64,000 bases of DNA from Cacajao melanocephalus (taxonomy: Eukaryota > Chordata > Mammalia > Primates > Pitheciidae): contig CAUYLG010070691.1 in NCBI GenBank assembly GCA_963573385.1, positions 62,001 to 126,000 of the forward strand, written 5' to 3'. The position numbers and the translations under genes are program-made. This document shows positions 45,001 through 57,153 of the stretch, piece by piece. Within the stretch, counting starts at the first letter, position 1, and each line of letters begins with the position of its first letter. The notes under the pieces are model-generated. The model did not search any database, was not told the DNA's origin, and saw nothing but the letters and a program-made list of their open reading frames with translations.

Positions 45001-45914
45001 CCTATGCAGTCTTCTCTTTAAAGTCACTAATTTTTGTCACATGATTGATATCAATGTTCAACATTTTATGCTTCAAAAAATAAACAATATGACAAAGAAA
45101 TCCAGTAACACTAGAAAAGAAGAGAATTTTAGTGTCCACAGAAAACTCACTGTTGGCAGACATAGCCCACTCCCATGGATGCCTCAGAACACTCAGTATT
45201 GGTGGCTGTGTAGTGCACTCCCACGGACGCTTCATTTGGGGAATATCGTATAGGTTAAAACTTTGGGCAAATGTTGTCTTCCAGAATGTTTTCGAATGAT
45301 GGAAACAGAATGGGAATGAAGACTGTCCATTCCCATAAAGATGACTCATTCTTTTTCCTCTCAGGGAGTTACTCCTGTGGCCTCAAAGCTAATTCAATGT
45401 GTGGGTCTTCTTTCTGACGGGCACCGGGTAACGGAGACATTCTTCTTGGCCTTGAGTATCGACTCAGCAATGGTGAGCAGCATGTGTGATCCGTGGAGGA
45501 GCCGGTATCCAGGGAAACCAGTGTTTAGATGCTGTGCATGCCCTTCACGCGGGGCTTAGAAGGTGAAGCCCCTGCATGGAGACTTTCTATGCTTTTCCAC
45601 AAAACTTAAGAGTTTGGATTTTTAAAAAAATTAGAGTGGAACAAAACAAGGCTCCTCAACTTTTCTGAATGAGCAGAGGGTAAGAAAGGGTCAAACATCC
45701 ACAAGCCATGAGCACATTTACTTACCACACAGAACTGTTTATTTTATGTATTTCCTTGGTGCTACTTTTGCTTTTTAGCCAAACACTTTAGTTTTTCTTT
45801 GTCACATAGTTTTGTGAAGAAAATGTGACAAACTATAAAGGTAGTCAAAGAATCCTGCCTGTACCTCTTTAATAATCACCAGCTTCTTACTGTTAGTTCA
45901 TATATAACCTTTTC
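45001..45914. other. Unassigned sequence with an exon-like segment
   Basis: No repeat recognised. Two related short phrases (CACTCCCATGGATGC at 45171 and CACTCCCACGGACGC at 45218) form a local imperfect repeat. The candidate exon at 45365-45472 is described separately. Confidence 0.4.
45365..45472 (+). other. Exon-like segment with both splice signals (unproven)
   Basis: The pyrimidine-rich CTTTTTCCTCTCAG (ending 45364) is a good splice acceptor and ATG/GTGAGC (45472/45473) a good donor. Between them lie 108 bases, a multiple of three, open in the frame that starts exactly at the acceptor (36 codons, beginning GVTPVASK). The segment keeps several CpGs in an otherwise CpG-poor stretch. I do not recognise the peptide, and no neighbouring exon was found. 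This may be a noncoding-RNA exon, an old pseudoexon or coincidence. Confidence 0.22.
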
Positions 45915-46310
45915 CAGCTTTATGGAGGCATAATAAGTTACATATATTTAAGGTGTAAAACTTGACATTTTGATATACGTATATGATGTGAAATGATCAC
46001 CACCATCAAACTAATTAACATGTCAATCACCTCTCATGGTTACTAGATTTTGTGTTGTGAGAACTCTTTAAGATCTACTCTCTTGGCAAATTCCAGGTGT
46101 GCAACAGGCATTATTAACCAAAGTCACTGAGTCTCTAGAACTTACCCAACCCGCACAACAGAAACACTGAACTCTTTCACAGACATCTCCCCATTTCTTT
46201 CACACCCCAAGTTCAACTTTTTTACATTTCACTTATGAATGAGATCATACAGTATTTGTCTTTCTGTGTCTGGATTATTTCACTTACATGGCTACATCTG
46301 ATAGCATCTT
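45915..46310 (-). mobile_element. L1 3' UTR fragment (L1PB/L1MA type)
   Basis: The complement of an L1 3' UTR: TTCCAGCTTTATGGAGGCATAATAAG, AGATCTACTCTCTTGGCAAATTCCAGGTGTGC, and ATTTCACTTATGAATGAGATCATACAGTATTTGTC. It parallels the 3' part of the L1 at 18240. Confidence 0.9.
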
Positions 46311-46371
46311 TTCTTTTTCCTGCATTTTCTTAGTGAGATTTTATTTTAATAATTTAAAAATCTGTCTTTTG

Positions 46372-46669
46372 GGCCGGGCGCAGTGGCTCACGCCTGTAAT
46401 CCCAGCACTTTGGGAGGCCGAGGTGGGCAGATCACGAGGTCAAGAGATCAAGACTATCCTGGCCAACATGATTAAACCCCATCTCTACTAAAAGTACAAA
46501 CGTTCGCCGGGCGTGGTGGCACGTGCCCGTAGTCCCAGCTACTTGGTAGGCTGAGGCAATGGAGAATCGCTTGAACCAGTTGGCGGAGGTTGCAGTGAGT
46601 CGAGATTGTACCATTGCACTCCAGTCTGGGTGACAGAGGGATACTCTGTCTCAAAAAAAAAAAAAAAAA
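46372..46669 (+). mobile_element. AluS (Sc-like)
   Basis: Full dimer with a perfect start (GGCCGGGCGCAGTGGCTCACGCC) and A17 tail. GATCACGAGGTCAAGAGATC with TGGCCAACATG places it between S and Y, closest to Sc. Confidence 0.96.
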
Positions 46670-48657
46670 CAAACTTTCATTCTATCTGAGTAATCTAACT
46701 CAAAGCCTATTCAGAGGAAAAAGAAAGAAGTTGAGGGAAGGAGTATTCTAAAAAAAGAATTTGCAGAGCCATGTGTACCATCTACAGAAATCCTTCATTG
46801 AAGTAGTTGATTTGGTGATTTGGTGCCTTGACAGCCTTGGCTATTACACCCAGAATGGTAACACCCCAGAGTTTAAGTGGAAAACAGATGATGATTTTTC
46901 TTAAAAAAATCAAACATTCGAAATATATGTCTCTTGGAGTAATTTTAATACGTCAAATAAATTTTGTTCTTCCAGTCTATCCTACAAATTTTTGTTCAGC
47001 AAGTTTCCGACCCATTTTTCAGAACAGAAACTTGGCATGTTGCGATTCTAAACATCAGCGATCAAAGCTCAGCTCAACGTGGTTTTGAGCCACCCTTCCG
47101 TTACTTGAGTGTGAGGTGACTACCTGCCAACCATTTCTCCTTTAGTGAAAATAATAATGGGCCGTCCTTATGTTTAAGTGGACGAAGCTGTCCATGTGGT
47201 GTTCATGATTTGGCTATGGAGGAGTTGTTGAAAGTCTCAGTAATTCTCCCTATTTTCTACCTTGCATGCTATGACACTTGGAGGCTCCATCCTTTGGTAA
47301 CAGCAACTTGCATGGCTTCTTGTGAGTGCAAATAACTCTAGGCTAGGCAGCCAGGAGCGAAGGGCACCACGCGGAGACCATGTGGAACCATTTATTCCTT
47401 GATGTTCATCAGTTTAACAGAAAAAGACTATGCTAGACAACTGAGATGGCTTGAAAGGGATATGAAAAACAAAGCTGGAAGAACCAAAGGTAAAAATATC
47501 GAAAAGCCTGAGAGCCAGGTGGTCATGAAAGCTCAGTGACTGTTATATGGTGTGAGGAGTACCTGGAAAGCTGGGATCAGTCAAGGACAGGACCCTTGAG
47601 AAGGCCAGCAGGTAATGCAGGGCCAGAGCTGGAAGAGGCAGGAAGTTCAGGGGCACTTTGTGTTTAGGCAGAAGGTAAATCAGACTGTGATTAATGAGCC
47701 CTTCTTCATTTCCAAGGATGAAGACCTATCATACCGACGTGGTGGTTGAAAAACGAATTGCAACACAATGACAGATATTCACGTTAGGAGAGGGGCAGTG
47801 CCTGTGCATTCAGGATCAAAAACGCAGGTGTAACATTCCTGCAGATAGAGGCATCTCCTACCATGGTCCACTCAGCCTGAGCTGCCAGCCCGCCCAGCGG
47901 CACCCCCTTCCCCACCCCCGCTGCTACAAAGCCCGGAGTTGTCATGGCAACCACTTCCTGAGACTTGACACTCATGCCTGCAGACTATGGGTCCTGACTT
48001 AAATGATTTCATTTTTTTAAAAGACATAAATTGATAGTGCAATAAAATCTAGTTTAAAGATTGCTTCCATCTGTGCCACAATTGCTCTGGAGGTTTCCCC
48101 TCCCCCAGGTGGAAAAAGAAAACATTTTATTTTAGGTAAAAACAATGCCTTTAAAATTATTATTCATGTGTTTACCAACTTATTCCTTAATGCACTCTTT
48201 CTCTAGAAGCTAACGGGGGATGTGGGACTCTCTGGGGCTCACTCTGCTGCACAGGCGAAAGCCTCACTGGTGGGGGCCACTGGATGGTGCCTGTGGCCAG
48301 GGGTGGCTTGGCTGCACTGTGATGGCTGAGTGAGTCACATCCTCAGATTCGGGGCTGGAGCCTGTCCCTGTGGAGGGCCCTACTGCTGCACCCTTGCTGC
48401 GTCCAGGTAACCCCTCCTCAGGTGCACAGGGGTCAAGAAGAGCCCAGATGGCCAGGCCTGCTTCCTGAGGCCATGCACCTCTCCTCCTGCCCTGGACGGC
48501 CTTGCTGTGTTTTGTCTCTTAGTGTGAAATTGATTCCCTTCCCATTTCCCCCTCACTGCATCAGAGCAGCACCATCTTCCAGTACTGCCACTGTGGCCTG
48601 GAGTACTTCTCACTGGAGCCAGCAGTGGGCTCACAGGGTCCCCCAGCTAGACCAGGG
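46670..48657. other. Largely unique sequence
   Basis: No repeats recognised over 2 kb. GC content rises at 47860-47960 and 48210-48640. A motif pair at 47938-47960 is listed separately. No coding frame is supported. Confidence 0.45.
47938..47960. promoter_or_regulatory. RFX X-box-like site abutting an ETS site
   Basis: GTTGTCATGGCAACC (47938-47952) is one mismatch from a palindromic X-box bound by RFX factors, and ACTTCCTG (47953-47960) is a full ETS core directly beside it. The sites lie in the most GC-rich part of a unique stretch. Function is inferred from motifs only. Confidence 0.3.
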
Positions 48658-48812
48658 ATGTATTTATTTGTTAAATGTCAGTAGTTTTTTGGGGGAACAG
48701 GTGGTGTTTGGTTACATGGATAAGTTGTTTAGCGGATTTCTGAGATGCTGATGTGCACTTGTTCCCCCTCCCACCCTTCCCCCCACCCCAGAGTCCACTG
48801 TATCATTCTTAT
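48658..48812 (-). mobile_element. L1 3' UTR fragment (L1P type)
   Basis: GGGGGAACAGGTGGTGTTTGGTTACATGGATAAGTTG through CCCACCCTTCCCCCC and GAGTCCACTGTATCATTCTTA is the complement of a primate L1 3' UTR. It is cut at about 48812, exactly where a plus-strand L1-like stretch begins. Confidence 0.8.
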
Positions 48813-48819
48813 TTAGGAA

Positions 48820-49440
48820 TTTAAAACAACAATGATGAATATGCCAAGGGATCTAATGCATAAAGCAGACAACACACAAGAACAGACGGGCAATATAAGC
48901 AAAGGGATGAAAATTCTAAGAAAGAACCAGAAAGAAATGCTCCACACCCAAAGCACTGTCAGAGCCATGAGAAATGCCTTTGAGAGGTTCACCAGGTGAT
49001 GGACACAGCTCAAGAGAAACATCTCTGAGCCTGAGAAGTTAGAAATAGAAAACTTTAAAACTGCAAAGGAGAAAAAAAAACAGAAATAATGGAACAGAAT
49101 ATTCAAGAACTATGGGACAACTACAAAAGGGGAAACACAGGCACAATGAGAATATGAGGAGAAAGAGAAGAGAAAAGAAAACATCTTTAATACTTATTTA
49201 AAGTTACTTTACTTTTAATAATAATTTTAATGATTAATTTAAAATATTCACTTGACAATTTACCCAAATTAATGTCAGACATGAAATCACAGATCCAGGA
49301 AGCTCAGAGGACCTCAAACAGGATAAATCTGAACATAGCACTTTTACTCTCCTGAATATCAAATGTAAAGAAAAAAAAATCCTGAAAGAAGCCAAAGGAA
49401 AGGAAATTGCTGTTATTCTGAAGACTTTGATGCCTACTTT
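48820..49440 (+). mobile_element. Old L1 ORF1-region fragment
   Basis: GGAACAGAATATTCAAGAACTATGGGACAAC, and then CAGATCCAGGAAGCTCAGAGGACCTCAAACAGGATAAA, match the ORF1 3' part of L1M elements. Divergence is high and frames are broken; 49180-49250 looks foreign or deleted. Confidence 0.65.
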
Positions 49441-51765
49441 AGAGAGCCAGGAGGACAGTGTTGTCCACGCTTCTGAAAAACACAGGCAGGAAAATGATGA
49501 TAAAGCAAAGATATTTCAGCAGGAGAATGTCGGAACCACTCTGGACAGTAGACGTTCAGAGTCTCTGATGTGGGAGATGCCAACTTATGAGAGTGTGGTC
49601 TCTGTGATGCCAGATAACTGAGTTCCAACCATGCGGTTAAGCAAAACTATGCATAAATGCCAATAAATTCAAGGTATTCGTTGGGTTAAGTGAATACTTC
49701 CTTGTTACCAAGTCCTCCCTAGTCCCTGGATTTTCTGAGAGTTCCCCATCTCTAAATGTTTGTTTCATTTGTTTAAAATAAGTAGCAGGACCTTTCCACT
49801 TAAAGCATCACGATAGGTAGAGTCTGGGCCTCTTTCAGACTTGGAAGAAATCTGTCTTCCAATGAAACCCCTCCAGGCTGTTGAGAACCCTGAACAAAGA
49901 GTATCTGCCCACAGAGGTGACCTGAGAGCACAGGCAGGTGACAGCAAGAAAAGCCAGAAAGGGAGAAACCATGAGGGCTTCAGGACATCCACGAATCAGA
50001 AAGATAACATGAACTGATCCCAAGGCGAGAGAAGAGGTAGAGAGAAAATGTTGACACCATTTGCTTAAAAAATACTACACATACTTATTTCACAAACTTT
50101 AGACAGCTTGAGAATAAAACGCTGGTTCAGTATAGGTTACCCAGTGTTCGAATCAGTAATTCTACATAGGCACTGAAATATCTATAATTCCTTCACAATT
50201 CAGAAGAAAGGCTCTGAGCATTAACATCTCTAAGGAATTCCACCTTGCACATTTTATCCATACAAATTTAATTTTCTAGAATAAACCAGAGACCTAACAG
50301 ATGCCGGGTAGAGCACTTTATTCAAATTAGTCCTTCTAAACATGAACATTAATTAACTGAAAATATTTGAGAGAAAAACAGAAATGTAGAAAAATTGGTA
50401 TCTCATTCCTTCTTTCCAAACCAAAAAAAAAAAAAAAAAAAAGTTGTTGAAAAGATGAAAAGGGTGCATCTTGAGTTAGACATAACTGCAAAATTACAGC
50501 CTTGGATGAATAAATAATTTTATTCTATGAGTGAGCTTCAGCAGCTGGGACTGACATTCTCAGCTCCCTCTGCAATTCTCCATCTTAAAATCAACCACAA
50601 CTTGTACACACCAATCTGAATGCATTTTTAAAAATAAGGACCCAATTAAATGTGAAAGTATGCATTTAAGGTATCTACTCAAATGTCATAAGCTCTAACT
50701 ACAACTTGAAAATAATGATTTTTTGGGGGTGTGCTACATTAAGCACAGGGGACAGCTCATTTCTAACGTTATCACACATGTTAACAGGTTTTTCTTTTCA
50801 TAACATCTTATTTTCCCCCTAAACTATGCAATCTGCATATTAATTGTAAATCTCTCTCTAATGCCTCTAACTCTAGTGAAATTTGTTGTCCTCTAATTGA
50901 CCGTATTAACCTCGGTCAAGCTTTTCCTTTACATTTTTTGCCTTAACTAATGGCAAAGTTGAGATGTATAGTCTTAAAATAAAATGATATGGTAGGCTTC
51001 TTGTAATGACTTTATTAAATATACTTTAATTGTGAATTAGTATAAATAAAAATCTCCTGTAACAGTACATTATTATGTATAAAACTTTTTTCTAAACGCT
51101 GAAAAAATGGATAAGGTATGGTTTATGATTTATTTATTGGCTCCTTTGCTGTTTGTTCTAAAGAGATTGTGCATCTTTTCATTTTTTTTTTGGTTGCTTT
51201 GACTTGAAAAAAGAAATATAAAACAAATGTAGACATGACATCAAAAATAACTTTGTCATTTATTATATTTATTTCCACAGTGATTTGCAATAAACAGGAA
51301 GCAAAGAAAACTGTTACCTTACTGTGAATTTTTTTAAGAGAGCAAATATATCATTTGTAACTGGACATGCAAGGTTAAAATCTGGAGTAAAAAATGCTGA
51401 AAAAAATTAATTTTTTATTTCCTTAAGGGAAGTCATAATATTTGTTTTTTCCTTCAAAGAAATGATTTATGATACAAAATCCTAGTCCTTAACCGAGCTG
51501 GTCCAAGAAGAAAGATGAAAGTCAACGCAAGTATGAAGCACGCACGGTGGCTTTGCATTAGAATGTTCAGCACAAAGGCCTCAGACCACTCTGTCTCTTC
51601 CATGTTCACGTGTGTGAGCTGCCAAGAACATCTGATTTCTTCTTCCCATTTTTACCATCTGCCTCTAATCCATGAGCTTAGTTCACTGATTTATGTTATG
51701 TGACTGGATGACACAATATAAACATGCTTTATTTATTTAGGACACAGTCAAAGAACAACCTGAAT
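49441..51765. other. Largely unassigned AT-rich sequence
   Basis: No repeat family anchored by eye. An A20 run at 50423-50442 could mark the tail of an unrecognised retroposed copy. The part at 50870-51330 is AT-rich but not simple and is a candidate for a conserved noncoding element. No gene supported. Confidence 0.42.
50423..50442. repeat. (A)n homopolymer
   Basis: Twenty consecutive A residues. No Alu or L1 sequence precedes it, so it is either a simple repeat or the tail of an unidentified short retrocopy. Confidence 0.97.
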
Positions 51766-52756
51766 GAGTATCAGATAATTATGCTGACTGAAAGTAAGCC
51801 AACTCAAAAAGGTTCCATCTGTGCTTTTACACTGTTGGTGGGAGTGTAAATTAGTTCAACCATTGTGGAAGACAATGTGGCAATCCCTCAAGAATCTAGA
51901 AATAGAAATACCATTTGACCCAGCAATATATGCCCAAAGGATTATAAATCACTCTATTATAAAGACACATGTACATGTATGTTCACTGCGGCACTGTTTA
52001 CAATAGCAAAGACTTGGAACCAACCAAATGATAGACTGGATAAAGAAAATGTGGTACATATACACCATGGAATACTATGCAGCCCTAAAAAAGGATGAGT
52101 TCACGTCCTTTGCAGGGACATGGATGAAGCTGGAAACCATCATTCCCAGCAAACTGACACAAGAACAGAAAACCAAACACCACATGTTCTCACTCATAAG
52201 TGAATGTTGAAGAATGAGAACACATGGACACAGGGAGGGGAACATCACACACTGGGGCCTGTTGGGGGGTGGAGGGGCTAAGGGAGGGATACCAGGGGGT
52301 GGAGCGATAGCAGAGAGGGTGGAGGGATTTGGGAGGGATAACATTAGGAGAAATACCATCATGGTATGTGCATAACTATGTAACAATCCTGCACGAACTG
52401 CACATGTACCCCAGAACTTAAAGTATAATTTTAAAACAAAGTTTCCATCTGCTATTATACAATTTATCTATGCTTGAAATGCCAACATTATAGAAACAGA
52501 GAACAAATTAGTGATTTCCAGGGATCAAGGACAGGAGGGAGTGAATGTGGCTAAAAAGAGGCAGCAGGAGTGATCCTTACGATGGTGGAGTGTTCTGTGT
52601 CTTGACTCTCTCAGTGTCAATGTTTTGGTATTATACTATCCTTCTGCAAGACGTTACCACTGGGGGAAATGAGGGAAGGGTACATGGAAGCTCTCTGTAT
52701 TACTTTCTACAGCTGCATGTGAACCTACAGTTATCTCAAAATAAAAAGTTTAATTA
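51766..52756 (+). mobile_element. Old L1 3' end (L1MC/MD type), split by a younger L1
   Basis: 51766-51821 and 52441-52756 join into one L1M 3' end: ATGCTGACTGAAAGTAAGCCAACTC, then GAAACAGAGAACAAATTAGTGATTTCCAGGG, GTGATCCTTACGATGGTGGAG and a terminal CAGTTATCTCAAAATAAAAAGTTTAATT. Confidence 0.87.
51822..52440 (+). mobile_element. 5'-truncated primate L1 nested in L1M
   Basis: Carries the end of ORF2 (ACACCATGGAATACTATGCAGCC; ACATGGATGAAGCTGGAAACC) and the G-rich 3' UTR. It is flanked by GGTTCCATCTG (51811-51821) and GTTTCCATCTG (52441-52451), an 11-bp target duplication with one difference. The polyA tail is short and mutated. Confidence 0.95.
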
Positions 52757-52764
52757 AGAAACTT

Positions 52765-53260
52765 CTATGACTGAAAAAAGTGAAGGAGAAATACAGACCC
52801 CCAGACACACAAAAAGTTAGGAAATAAAATGGCAGCAGACCTGCCCAGAAAAATACATGAAAAGAAGTTCTTTAAGCAGAAGAAAGTTTTTTTTCAAATG
52901 TCAAAATTAAACCTACGTAAAAGAAAGAGCACTGGAGAAAAAAGAAATTAAGGTAAAGTAAAATCTTTTATTTTTCTTATTCACAATTGATCTAAAATGT
53001 AACTATTTAAAGCAATAATCGTAACAATGTACTGGGTGATGAGGCATCAGCCACATAAGGAACAAGAGAGAGAAGCTGGGGATACTCCGGGGAAAGGCAC
53101 CTGCAGTACATGTTGAATGGTACGGTGTTATTGAAGGGGAGCTTAGTTTATTTAACATGTATATTGCAAATCCTTTGGCAACCACTTAAAAACACAGGTA
53201 TATACTAAGAGAGAAGCAAAACACAAACTCATGTAAAAGCCTTTGAAAATCCTCTCCATG
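52765..53260 (+). mobile_element. Old L1 fragment, ORF1 end to ORF1-ORF2 spacer
   Basis: GTGAAGGAGAAATACAGACCCCCAGACACAC, AGCAGACCTGCCCAGAAAAATACATG, AGAAGTTCTTTAAGCAG, AACAATGTACTGGGTGATG and GGCAACCACTTAAAAAC follow the L1M order across the end of ORF1 and the spacer. Confidence 0.65.
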
Positions 53261-53928
53261 AAAGCAATAAGAATACTGGTAACAGCAGCAAGAAAAGTTA
53301 AAATCAAGTGATTCAGAACTTTGAAAATTAACCAGACACTTGCAACAGTTGAAGCAGTGTTCGTTCAGGAAAAATGGCTGGATCTCAGTAACACAAGGAA
53401 GCTATGTGGCATTAAGTATTTTAAGTTGGCCAATTCTCATTCCCCATTTCTTACTTCTGTGACAACCTTGAAATTGAGCGATTTTATAACTATGGTAACC
53501 ATGAAAACCAGCAACCTAGCAACAACCAGAGTGGGCAGAACGGGTTAGGAGATTTGGAGGATGGTTTGGCCTGAATCAGAGCTCGTTCAGTGAAGAAAGC
53601 CATATCCACAGAGTGTTTGTGCAAAACTATTAGCCACAGGTGTTTAACGCCCTGGATGCCTGAGGTGGTGATGCTAGTTGGGCAAGCAAGAGGCTGATGA
53701 AAATCTTTAAATAAATACCCTGGAGGCTTAGACTGTAAATACGGTGCTTTGAAAAGCTCTAATATATAACTGCACATCTATAAGGGCATGCTCACGTGCA
53801 GGGCTGTAGGCATGCCCAGAAAAGACACAAAAGACCCTAATGTCTCATATCTGATGGATTTTCAATCTCTGTGAAAGACGAACTGAAGAATGAAGGTTAA
53901 GGCAGGCCTGTAAACAGAAGGTATTCCA

Positions 53929-53930
<2 letters not shown>
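53261..53930. other. Unassigned, possibly L1 5' region
   Basis: It sits between two L1M fragments on the same strand, so an L1 5' region is likely by position. No block is decisive. CTATGGTAACCATGAAAACCAGCAAC near 53490 is RFX-like but unremarkable. Confidence 0.35.
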
Positions 53931-53984
<54 letters not shown>

Positions 53985-54000
53985 GCCAAAGCACTCAAAG

Positions 54001-54037
<37 letters not shown>

Positions 54038-54047
54038 CCTCCCTCCC
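53931..54047. repeat. Compound microsatellite (CA)26 ... (TC)n(CCCT)n
   Basis: An uninterrupted 52-bp CA tract (53931-53982) is followed after 21 bp by a TC run (54004-54032) and CCCT units. These are long, nearly pure and likely polymorphic. Confidence 0.98.
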
Positions 54048-54054
54048 CAACCTG

Positions 54055-55857
54055 CTCAACAAAGTGCTGAAAGAAAAGGACTGGTAGTCAAGAATTCTAT
54101 AGTCAGCAAAATACCTCCGAAAAAAAAATGAAGGAGAAATTAAGACATTCTCAGGTAAAGTAAAACTGAGAGTATGTTATTAGTAAACCTTCTCTACAGG
54201 AAATACTAAAGGTTAATAAAAGGATACTAGACAGTACCTTGAATTCACAAGAAGAAGGAAATTGTCAAATGTCAGTCAATATAAAATAAGAAATTAAATA
54301 TATAATGTTTAAACCTTCTGGAAAAGAAGGCTGCATGTTCTGATAGCTTTAATGGAGGGTTTAATGAATATTAGCATCAATTCTAATATTTGTCAGAAAC
54401 TAACATGGATGAAACAGTTCCCACAATATTTTATAAGGTCAATATCACCTAAATATCAAGCTAGACAAAAAAAGTACGAAAAAACCCTACAGTACCTTTT
54501 ATAATTGAGATGAAAAATGATTTAAAAAATGGTAACTTGAATCTAGCCATTTATAAGAAGGACTACACAACCACCAAATGGGGTTTATTCTAGCAGTAGT
54601 TCAAGGATTAAAAATCAATGTTATCAACCATAACAACAGACTAAAGAAGAAAAACTAACATAATCTTATCATTTGATAAATAAATGCTTTTGACAAAATT
54701 TAATATTGACTTATAACTAAAACTCTTAGAAAATTAGGAATAGAGAAAAACATTCTTGATTTTATGAATAAGACATTTCATCTAATATCACACTTCATGG
54801 TAGAAGACGAAGCGCTTTATCCCCAATTTCAGCAGCAAGGCAAAGATGTCCATTCTTACCACTCTAGCACAGTGCTGGAAGTTTTAGCCAGTACCGTCAG
54901 ACACAAAAAGGAAATCAAAGTCACACAGGCTGGAAAGACAGAAAACACTCTCTAATTGTCTACATACAAAAATCCCCAAAAATCTATGTAAAAAAACTAA
55001 CTCCTAGAACTAATGACTAAGTTCAGCAAGGTCATAAGATACCAGATCAAGACATAAAAATCAATCATTTTTTCTACATACTAACAAGATATAAATAATG
55101 GAGGGATGCACTGTTTTCCTGTTTTGTAAGACTCAGTATAATAAAGATGTCAATTATCCCTGGTTCTTTACAAAATTCCAGCTAGACTTTTTTTTTTTTT
55201 GTACATAAGATAAGCTATTCCAAAAGTTATATGAAATGGTAGAGTAATTTGACTAGCGAAAACAATTTCAAAAAAGAATTAAAATAGGGGGAAGCACTCT
55301 ACCTGATGTTAAGATTACATATATAGCTACAGTAATTGAGACAGTTTGCTATCGGTGGAGGGTACATATACAGATTAATGAAACAGAACAGAGACTTCAT
55401 AAGTAGATTCAAATACATCTAAGAGATTTTTTTTTTTTTTAACAAAGGCGCAAAAGTAAGTCAATGGAGGAAGGATAGCTTTCTCAACAAATGGTGCTTG
55501 AAAAACTGAACATTCATAGCCCCCCACACCAAACCTTAATCTATACTGAATACCATGCACAAAATTTAATTCAAAATAGATTTAAATATAAAACTATAAA
55601 AATTTTGGGAAAATGTGGGAAGAAATCTTTCAGACAGCAGTCTAGACAATGAGTTTTTAGGTATGATATCAAAAGCAAGATCCATAAAAGGAAAATATAA
55701 ATTGGATTTCATCAAAATTAAAATTTTGCTCTGTCAAAAACTCTGTTATAAGGATAAAAGATAAGCTACAGACATATTTGGAAAAAATATAGAATATTTT
55801 CAATCTACATATCTAATACAAGTCATACCTGGAATATAAAAAGATCTTATATTACCT
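54055..55857 (+). mobile_element. L1M element, ORF1 end through mid ORF2
   Basis: It starts CAACAAAGTGCTGAAAGAAAAGGACTGG (ORF1 end), continues through GAAGGAGAAATTAAGACATTCTCAGG, then ORF2 blocks (CCAAATGGGGTTTATTCTAGCAG; GGCAAAGATGTCCATTCTTACCACTC; CAACAAATGGTGCTTG; AAATTGGATTTCATCAAAATTAAAATTTTG). Large deletions remove part of ORF2. Ends truncated near 55857. Confidence 0.92.
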
Positions 55858-57069
55858 TATGACGCCTACAAGCTGCACAACGCTGTGATTTTTTTTCCAA
55901 CTTTTAAAACTTTGCCTTTTAACAAGAACAACACATGTTTTAGGTTAGACTGTCCCTAGGCAAAGGCTACAAGGCAAAATGGTTTCTCTTCCAGGGTTTT
56001 CTACGCCTTTGCTGTCTCCTTAAGTCTAGAAACTTTTCTCTACATAAACACCCAGCTTAGACTTTTCCAGTGTCACAGCCGAGAAAAGAAACTGCCAGGT
56101 AAAATCCACAGGCTTGAGAATCACCTGGATGAAGGTGCAGGTAACCTTCTCACCAGGATGATAGGCATGTAAGTGCTGTGTGATTCTGAAGCACCCATGA
56201 GCATCCCACGGTTGAGATGGAGGTCTGGGCACGAGGTCAGCGTCTGGAAGAGGCTGCCATAGGGAAGGGAGTAAGGCGGCGCTGAGCACTATGAGAAAAG
56301 CTCTCCAACAGGGGACCAGCATTTCCAGGGGAGGACGAGAAACAAGGGAAGGCTGGAAAAGGGCTGAGGAGGGGCCACTAAGGCTGCAGGTAGGTGAGGG
56401 AGGAACATGGAGAGCTAGTCTGGAAGCCAAGAGATAAATCAGCCCAAAGGAGGGGAGGGGAGCCACACACACCAATGTTGCAGAGACAAAGGGTCTCCTG
56501 AAAGGTGGGTCTGGAAATAGTTGCATTGTGTAGAAATTCATTTAATTGGCTTATTTTAAACATTGTTTCTGTCAAGATGATTTATGACATCTTAAAATAT
56601 CTTCAAGCTCGATGATAGGGCACGAAGTTGCAGCACCACCCAAGGTCTTAAAGCGCATTACCAGCAGAAACTCAAAGAAGGCCACGGCTCCAGTTTCCTG
56701 TCTTATTTGAGGGTTTAGCTTATAATATGTGCAGGCAAACAGACTTGGTGGCATCTGGAAGTCTGAAGGCAATTACAGTTCAGCAGGTGTCTTGAGCAGG
56801 AGAAACTCTACTGTCCTCTGCAGTCACCCTGAAGTAGAAAACACCACACTGGGATTCTCTGGAATTCCGAAATGTGGCAGACCCATGGCTCTCACAGCTG
56901 TTACTGCTGCTGCATTTCTTACCTTCTCACCTGCTTTGGTCACGGGTTTGCTTGTGCCAATGTTCATTATGATAATAGGATCCATATGATATGGATATGA
57001 TAACAGGATCCATAGGTCCATTAATGGAAATAATTTCAGAACTATAAAGGAGCCATTCCTGCCTCTCCT
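55858..57069. other. Unique sequence
   Basis: No repeats recognised. A 171-codon minus frame (56026-56541) is open, rich in Pro and Leu and without familiar motifs. ATG context and splice signals do not support it as an exon. Confidence 0.42.
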
Positions 57070-57150
57070 AAGGGATTTTGAGACCTGGTTTCTGGGTGTA
57101 GCTCAGCAACCAACTAGCTGCATGATCGCTGGCTATTCATTAATTTTCTG
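57070..57150 (+). mobile_element. MIR fragment
   Basis: CCTGGTTTCTGGGTGTAGCTCAGCAACCAACTAGCTGCATGATCG resembles the tRNA-derived to core segment of MIR. Confidence 0.58.
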
Positions 57151-57153
57151 GAA

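Noticed and set aside
56026..56541. 171-codon minus-strand frame
   Set aside because: Pro/Leu-rich with no familiar motif and no supporting signals.
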